DNA of 9,099 nt from an uncultured Collinsella sp. (GTDB taxonomy: Bacteria; Actinomycetota; Coriobacteriia; Coriobacteriales; Coriobacteriaceae). The stretch lies in NCBI GenBank assembly GCA_902493855.1, contig CABUQV010000041.1:1-9099 (forward strand), in the 5' to 3' direction. Positions 5,551 through 9,099 of this stretch are shown piece after piece. Position 1 is the first letter of the stretch, and each line of letters starts with the position of its first letter. A program made the translations under genes and the position numbers. Below the pieces are notes generated by a model that was not told the origin of the DNA, made no database searches, and saw nothing but the letters and a program-made list of their open reading frames with translations.

Positions 5551-6969
5551 ATGGCCTACGACGCCAAGAAAATCTACTACCGCTTCGATGACCACCTGAG
5601 CCGCCTGGTTCTGGATTACGAGGCGAGCCGTCAGATTTCGCCCGAAAGCGAAAACCTCTACCACGGCCTGCCGACCGACCCTTATGACGAGGACCTGTTT
5701 GTCGAACACAATGTCAAGCGCGGCCTGCGCAATGCAGACGGCTCGGGCGTGGTCGCGGGCCTCACTCGCATCTCGGATGTGCATGGCTACAACAAGGTCG
5801 ACGGTAAGGTCGTGCCCGATCAGGGCAAACTCACGCTTCGTGGCTACAGCATCGAGGATCTGGTCAACAACGCCCAGGCCGAGAACCGCTACGGCTACGA
5901 AGAGGTCGCCTATCTGCTCATCACGGGCTCTCTACCCACCAAGGAAGAGCTCGACGGTTTTTGCGGACGCCTGGGTGCTTTTAGGCACCTGAGCGACGAA
6001 TACGTCCGCGAGTTCCCCATGACCACGGTGTCGTCGAGCATCATGAATGTTCTTCAGCGCGCTGTGCTGCAGCTCTACGCCTTTGACGCCGAGCCCGACG
6101 CCATTACACCCGAGCACGAAATCGACGTCGCCATCTCCATGCTCGCCCGTCTCCCCCGCATCGCCGCCTTCGCGCACATGGCTTCGGTCGCTAAGCGTCG
6201 AGGCTCCGAGGTGCATGTGCCGTACCCCACGCCCGGCCTGTCAACGGCCGAGACCATTTTGCAGGTGCTGCGCGGCGGTATGGCGTTTACCCACGACGAG
6301 GCGATGCTGCTCGACGTGATGCTTATGCTCCATGCCGAGCACGGCGGCGGCAACAACTCCACGTTCGCCTGCCGCGTTCTGTCCTCTTCGGCCACCGACC
6401 CATATTCCGCCTACGCCGCGGCTATTGGCTCGCTCAAGGGCCCGCGCCACGGCGGCGCCAACGCCAAAGTCGTGTCTATGCACGAGGATATCCGCGCGCA
6501 TGTTTCCAACTGGGAAGACGAGGACGAGGTCGCAGCCTACCTGGGCAAGATTCTCGACAAGCAGGCCTTCGACGGCACGGGCCTCATCTACGGTATGGGC
6601 CACGCCGTCTACACACTGAGCGACCCGCGCGCCGAGGTGTGCCGCCGTTACGCGCGCACACTTGCCGCCAAGAAGGACCTGGGCGAGGAGTTCGCGCTCA
6701 TCGAGCGCATCGAGCGCCTGGCCCCGCAGGTGATGCGCGATCACGGCATGACCAAGCCCATCTGCGCAAACATCGACCTGTACACGGGCTTTATCTACAA
6801 GATGCTCGGCGTGCCCGAGACGCTCTTTACGCCGCTGTTCGCCGTCGCCCGCATGGCCGGCTGGTCGGCGCACCGCATGGAAGAGCTCTTCTGCGCGCAT
6901 CGCATCATCCGTCCCGCGTATCGCCCGGTTATCGATCCGCTGGAGTACAAGCCGCTCGCCGATCGCTAA
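5551..6969 (+). CDS. gltA: Citrate synthase (citrate/2-methylcitrate synthase family)
   Basis: Condenses oxaloacetate and acetyl-CoA to citrate, the entry to the oxidative branch leading to 2-oxoglutarate and glutamate. The 472-residue protein keeps the whole active site: SLKGPRHGGAN with His300, GMGHAVYTLSDPRA with His351, and NIDLYTGFIY with Asp409, matching the His-His-Asp triad of the family (numbering from ATG 5551). The upstream motif LHAEHGGGNNST and the late FTPLFAVARMAGWSAHRMEE segment are also typical. It is longer than the enzymes of about 430 residues, mainly by an N-terminal extension of some 60 residues and an insertion between the two His motifs. An ATG at 5530 would add seven residues, but GAGGAG five bases before ATG 5551 favours the latter. 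It may share a transcript with the ACT gene and ends in an intrinsic terminator. A 2-methylcitrate synthase activity cannot be excluded by sequence. Confidence 0.96.
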   Translation: MAYDAKKIYYRFDDHLSRLVLDYEASRQISPESENLYHGLPTDPYDEDLFVEHNVKRGLRNADGSGVVAGLTRISDVHGYNKVDGKVVPDQGKLTLRGYSIEDLVNNAQAENRYGYEEVAYLLITGSLPTKEELDGFCGRLGAFRHLSDEYVREFPMTTVSSSIMNVLQRAVLQLYAFDAEPDAITPEHEIDVAISMLARLPRIAAFAHMASVAKRRGSEVHVPYPTPGLSTAETILQVLRGGMAFTHDEAMLLDVMLMLHAEHGGGNNSTFACRVLSSSATDPYSAYAAAIGSLKGPRHGGANAKVVSMHEDIRAHVSNWEDEDEVAAYLGKILDKQAFDGTGLIYGMGHAVYTLSDPRAEVCRRYARTLAAKKDLGEEFALIERIERLAPQVMRDHGMTKPICANIDLYTGFIYKMLGVPETLFTPLFAVARMAGWSAHRMEELFCAHRIIRPAYRPVIDPLEYKPLADR

Positions 6970-6994
6970 GACGCGGACCGTTATAGAACCCGAA

Positions 6995-7032
6995 CGTGGC
7001 CAGGGCATCACCGCCCTCGGCCACGCTTTTTA
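6995..7032 (+). terminator. Intrinsic terminator after citrate synthase
   Basis: CGTGGCCAGGGC at 6995-7006 pairs with GCCCTCGGCCACG at 7013-7025 (12 pairs, one bulged C, six-base loop), followed by CTTTTTA. It ends the citrate synthase transcript 25 bases after the stop codon and isolates it from the next gene. Confidence 0.9.
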
Positions 7033-7056
7033 TGCCAGTAGAAAGGGCTGCATCAA

Positions 7057-7899
7057 ATGATTGTGTTTTCCGATATGGATGGAACACTGCTGACGAGTGA
7101 TAAGCAGATGAGCGATGCCACCTGGGCGATGCTCGACGAGCTTGCGCGCCGCGGTATTGAGTTTGTGCCCTGCACGGGGCGCCCGCTGTCGGGTATCTTT
7201 GAGCCCATCCTCGCCCACCCCGCCGTACACTACGCGGTCTGCGCCAACGGTGCCAGCGTCTGGCAGCTCGACGACGGTACGCCCACCGATACTTCACGCG
7301 CTACGCGCATTTTGAGCCGACCGCTCGACCGCGCCATCGCCCACCGCATCCATAGCATCGCCGCCGGCCACGATGTGACCTTCGATATCTTCGCGGACGG
7401 GCAGTGCTTCCTCCCCCGCTCGCTCTACACGCGCCTGGACGAATTCTGCGGCGGCGATCCCCACATTGCGGCTTCGCTCAAGCGTACACGAACGCCGATC
7501 GACATGGATATCGACAGCAAGATCGACGAGGTCGAGACGCTCGAACGCATCGCCATGTACTGGCACGACCCGGTCGATCGCGACGCCATCGCAGCGGAGC
7601 TCGACACGCTCGGGGGCATTGAGGTCACGCGTTCGTACGCCATGAATATCGAGGTCATGGGCGAGGGCGCTACCAAGGGGACGGCCCTCACGTGGCTGTG
7701 CGAGCACCTGGGCGAGCGTCTCGCCGACGCCTGGGCGTTCGGCGACAACATCAACGACATCCCCATGCTGCAGGCAGCGGGACACGGCATGGCCATGATC
7801 AACGCCGAGCCCGAGGACCGCGACGCCGCCGACGCCATCACCGAGTTCGACAACGACCACGACGGCGTCGCCCGCACCATCATGGCCGCCCTCGCCTAG
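7057..7899 (+). CDS. Cof-type HAD-IIB family hydrolase
   Basis: A 280-residue cytoplasmic phosphatase of the haloacid dehalogenase superfamily with a type IIB cap. Motif I is SDMDGTLL with nucleophile Asp6 and acid/base Asp8; motif II is PCTGRP with Thr40; motif III is ATKGTAL with Lys207; motif IV is FGDNINDIPML with Asp230 and Asp234 for Mg2+. The cap lies at about 85-195. Members act on sugar phosphates, FMN or other small phosphoesters; the substrate here is not readable. AGAAAGGG nine bases before the ATG fits as ribosome binding site. It is preceded by a terminator, so it probably has its own weak promoter. Its stop codon TAG is the first three bases of the 27-base tandem repeat. Confidence 0.93.
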   Translation: MIVFSDMDGTLLTSDKQMSDATWAMLDELARRGIEFVPCTGRPLSGIFEPILAHPAVHYAVCANGASVWQLDDGTPTDTSRATRILSRPLDRAIAHRIHSIAAGHDVTFDIFADGQCFLPRSLYTRLDEFCGGDPHIAASLKRTRTPIDMDIDSKIDEVETLERIAMYWHDPVDRDAIAAELDTLGGIEVTRSYAMNIEVMGEGATKGTALTWLCEHLGERLADAWAFGDNINDIPMLQAAGHGMAMINAEPEDRDAADAITEFDNDHDGVARTIMAALA

Positions 7900-7976
7900 T
7901 CATTGGGGACGTTCTTAAACGACTAGTCACTGGGGACGTTCTTAAATGACTAGTCGTTGGGGACACTCTTCGCGAA
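7897..7976 (+). repeat. Tandem array of a 27-base intergenic repeat
   Basis: Unit 1 (7897-7923) and unit 2 (7924-7950) both follow TAGTCAYTGGGGACGTTCTT then AAAYGAC, differing at two positions. Unit 3 (7951-7976) starts TAGTCGTTGGGGAC and then diverges to ACTCTTCGCGAAA, ending in the palindrome TTCGCGAA. The units abut with no spacers, and each junction creates an ACTAGT-centred near-palindrome. Partial inverted pieces follow (TGTCCCC at 7991-7997; GGAACGTCCCTAAC at 8014-8027). The array sits between two converging genes. Confidence 0.85.
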
Positions 7977-7997
7977 AAAGCTGCAAGGACTGTCCCC
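7959..7997. other. Inverted repeat in the convergent intergenic region
   Basis: GGGGACA at 7959-7965 and TGTCCCC at 7991-7997 can pair around a 25-base loop that itself contains TTCGCGAA. It involves the third repeat unit. It may help terminate transcription from either side, though no U-run is present. Confidence 0.35.
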
Positions 7998-8002
7998 GGT
8001 TG

Positions 8003-8033
8003 CCGGCAGAAAAGGAACGTCCCTAACTGCCGG
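8003..8033 (-). terminator. Possible weak terminator of the minus-strand HAD gene
   Basis: CCGGCAG at 8003-8009 and CTGCCGG at 8027-8033 form a seven-pair stem beginning one base after the stop codon of the minus-strand gene, with a 17-base loop. No U-run follows (CAACCGG on the minus strand), so function is uncertain. Confidence 0.35.
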
Positions 8034-8034
8034 A

Positions 8035-8829
8035 TTAGGCGAGGCTCTCCAGAACACGGCGGAGCTCCTGCTGGACAGCGTGGTCGCGGTTACGACCCAC
8101 CACGCTATCGGCCACCGCCTTGAGCGCGGGGCGCGCGTTTTCCATCGCGCAGCCCGTGCCGACAAAGCGAATAATCTCATAGTCGTTCATCGAGTCGCCA
8201 AACGCCATGACCTCGTCGCGCCCAATGTCGTAATGCTCCGCGAGCTGCGCGATACCCGAGGCCTTCGACACACCAGGCTGCATGGCATCAATCCACGCGT
8301 TGCCCGAAGGCGCAAAGGTAAAGAGCTGACCAAGTTCGCGCTGCAGTACGTAGGCGCTGTCCATAACGGCACCGTCATCGCAAAAGATACTCGCCTTGAT
8401 GATATTTACGCTGGGATCGGGCAGCTCCCAAATGCGCTCGGCATTGGGAAGGTCCTTATCGACCTCGCGCACGAACTTGCACTCGTCATCGAGCAGGAAG
8501 GACTTGGTTCGGTCAAAAAGCGCAAGATGCAGATTGGGAAACGTCGCGACGGCCTGGGCGAGCCTTCGAATCGCCAGGTGCGAATACACCTCGCGGTCTA
8601 CCATTTTGCCGTCGGCGTAGACCTGGGCACCGTTAGCTGCGACAAAGTCCATCTTGTCGCGAACGGGCGCAAAGAACTCGCACAGGCGATCGTAGCGGCG
8701 GCCTGACGATGCGGCAAAATGCACGCCATGCTCGCGTAGCGCCAAAATCAGTTCGTAGGTCTCGGGAGGCACCTGGCCGTTTTCGTCAAGCAGCGTGCCG
8801 TCCATATCGGATGCAATCAGTTTAAACAT
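8035..8829 (-). CDS. Cof-type HAD-IIB family hydrolase
   Basis: A 264-residue cytoplasmic HAD phosphatase, similar in plan to but clearly diverged from the protein at 7057-7899. Motif I is SDMDGTLLDENG with Asp8 and Asp10; motif II is ASSGRR with Ser at 41-42; motif III is the Lys of VSKASG (Lys189); motif IV is FGDSMNDYEII with Asp212 and Asp216. The cap domain is at about 82-185. The ending GCAMENARPALKAVADSVVGRNRDH is the usual Cof C-terminus. The substrate is unknown; the family covers sugar phosphates, FMN and pyridoxal phosphate. The start ATG 8829 has GGGAG seven bases upstream, but that site is inside a long leader hairpin, so expression is probably controlled after transcription starts. 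Confidence 0.94.
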   Translation of the reverse strand: MFKLIASDMDGTLLDENGQVPPETYELILALREHGVHFAASSGRRYDRLCEFFAPVRDKMDFVAANGAQVYADGKMVDREVYSHLAIRRLAQAVATFPNLHLALFDRTKSFLLDDECKFVREVDKDLPNAERIWELPDPSVNIIKASIFCDDGAVMDSAYVLQRELGQLFTFAPSGNAWIDAMQPGVSKASGIAQLAEHYDIGRDEVMAFGDSMNDYEIIRFVGTGCAMENARPALKAVADSVVGRNRDHAVQQELRRVLESLA

Positions 8830-8834
8830 AGAAA

Positions 8835-8896
8835 AGCTCCCTTCGGGCTTGTTGGAATCGAACGTGTATCCGATTCCAACGTACCCAAAGGAAGCT
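8835..8896 (-). promoter_or_regulatory. Leader hairpin that sequesters the HAD ribosome binding site, followed by U-run
   Basis: On the minus-strand RNA, 8896-8871 pairs with 8860-8835: 26 positions with 21 Watson-Crick pairs, three G-U pairs and two mismatches, around a ten-base loop. The inner ten pairs are perfect. The 3' arm contains GAAGGGAG, the Shine-Dalgarno sequence, and is followed at once by TTTTCT and then the ATG. The structure can thus act as a translation block or as a terminator. The three wobbles are G-U only on the minus strand; on the plus strand they would be C-A mismatches, which shows which strand the RNA comes from. Confidence 0.7.
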
Positions 8897-8899
8897 CAA

Positions 8900-8928
8900 A
8901 TAAGACCCCGCAGTCATAAACGTTACAA
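8900..8928 (-). promoter_or_regulatory. Candidate promoter of the minus-strand HAD gene
   Basis: On the minus strand TTGTAA (8928-8923) and TCTTAT (8905-8900) are separated by exactly 17 bases; each matches four of six consensus positions. The expected transcript start is near 8893, which is almost the outer end of the leader hairpin, so the RNA would begin within the 5' arm of the stem. Confidence 0.5.
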
Positions 8929-8930
8929 GG

Positions 8931-8959
8931 GCCTGGCGGATGCCTCACATACGCCAGGC
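8931..8959. other. Inverted repeat upstream of the HAD promoter
   Basis: GCCTGGCG at 8931-8938 and CGCCAGGC at 8952-8959 form a perfect eight-pair stem with a 13-base loop, just upstream of the candidate -35 box. It could end a minus-strand transcript arriving from beyond the window or be a protein-binding site. No U-run follows. Confidence 0.35.
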
Positions 8960-8990
8960 GGTTCGCGTCCGCAGCATCCGACACGCCAAA

Positions 8991-9026
8991 GAATGTCCCC
9001 AACGACTAGTCGTTTAAGAACGTCCA
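8991..9026 (-). repeat. Inverted copy of the 27-base intergenic repeat
   Basis: Read on the minus strand, GGACGTTCTTAAACGAC is followed by TAGTCGTTGGGGACATTC, matching the junction of two units of the array at 7897-7976. The centre AACGACTAGTCGTT (9001-9014) is a perfect 14-base palindrome. Together with the array it brackets the minus-strand HAD gene in inverted orientation. Confidence 0.8.
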
Positions 9027-9043
9027 TTACAGTCGAAATTGTC

Positions 9044-9064
9044 AGCCCGGGACCGTCTCGGGCT
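9044..9064. other. Short inverted repeat near the window end
   Basis: AGCCCG at 9044-9049 and CGGGCT at 9059-9064 could form a six-pair hairpin. No U-run is present on either side. Nothing else is recognisable from 9027 to the end of the window. Confidence 0.25.
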
Positions 9065-9099
9065 ACGATTGAGGCGCGCCCAGAACGGGCCGCCGACCG

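Noticed and set aside
4969..5784. Open frame of 271 codons on the minus strand across the ACT gene and the start of citrate synthase
   Set aside because: It is antisense to two well-recognised genes, has no family resemblance, and arises from GC-rich codon use on the other strand.
6241..7011. Open frame of 256 codons on the minus strand within citrate synthase
   Set aside because: Fully antisense to conserved citrate synthase active-site coding sequence; low-complexity His, Val and Gly-rich product.
7897..7976. CRISPR array
   Set aside because: The repeated units abut with no unique spacers, and no cas genes are present.
7957..8706. Open frame of 249 codons on the plus strand opposite the second HAD gene
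   Set aside because: The minus strand encodes all four HAD motifs with a ribosome binding site; the plus frame is its shadow and starts inside the repeat array.
8835..8896. T-box or other known riboswitch
   Set aside because: No T-box consensus (AGGGUGGNACCGCG-like) or familiar aptamer core is present; the element is a single long hairpin.
7897..9026. Insertion sequence or transposon with terminal inverted repeats
   Set aside because: No transposase is encoded between the repeats, the left side is a multi-unit array, and no target duplication is evident.
8897..9099. tRNA or small RNA gene at the right end
   Set aside because: The short inverted repeats do not assemble into a cloverleaf and no conserved tRNA loop sequences are present.

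Overview
The window looks like chromosomal DNA of a high-GC, Gram-positive gut actinobacterium, most likely a Collinsella-like member of the Coriobacteriia. The grounds are the GC-rich third positions of the housekeeping genes, the Gram-positive style proteins (YozG-like regulator with DUF2975, long citrate synthase, several Cof-type HAD phosphatases), and an intergenic repeat with a GGGGACGTTCTTAAA core that I associate from memory with Collinsella. The genus call is an inference.

Left part (1-3770, minus strand): an export/immunity-type locus. Read in the direction of transcription it holds a small Sec-signal protein with four mature cysteines (3405-3770), an intercistronic hairpin, a 740-residue ABC-2-like permease built of two tandem homologous halves (1116-3338), an ABC ATPase translationally coupled to it by a 4-base overlap (370-1119), a 153-base gap with a perfect TATAAT, and the start of another membrane protein that runs off the window (1-216). 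The order secreted peptide, large membrane protein, ATPase resembles Sec-dependent bacteriocin loci of the lactococcin 972 type, and the peptide shares a weak pattern with that family. This is the most interesting region.

Middle (3771-4930): a divergent regulatory region packed with three palindromes separates the peptide gene from a two-gene plus-strand operon, a four-helix DUF2975 membrane protein and a YozG-like XRE regulator. After it come a likely gene remnant and two overlapping GC-rich hairpins. The stretch 4665-5188 otherwise holds only a candidate promoter.

Right part (5189-8829): housekeeping genes. These are a UPF0237 ACT-domain protein, citrate synthase with a clear intrinsic terminator, a plus-strand Cof-type HAD phosphatase and a convergent minus-strand Cof-type HAD phosphatase. 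The two HAD genes converge on a short tandem array of a 27-base repeat, and an inverted copy of the repeat lies upstream of the second HAD gene. That second gene also has a striking leader: a promoter placing the transcript start at the edge of a 26-pair hairpin that buries its Shine-Dalgarno sequence and is followed by a U-run. From 8897 to the end there are only the promoter, two short inverted repeats and the inverted repeat copy; I see no gene there.
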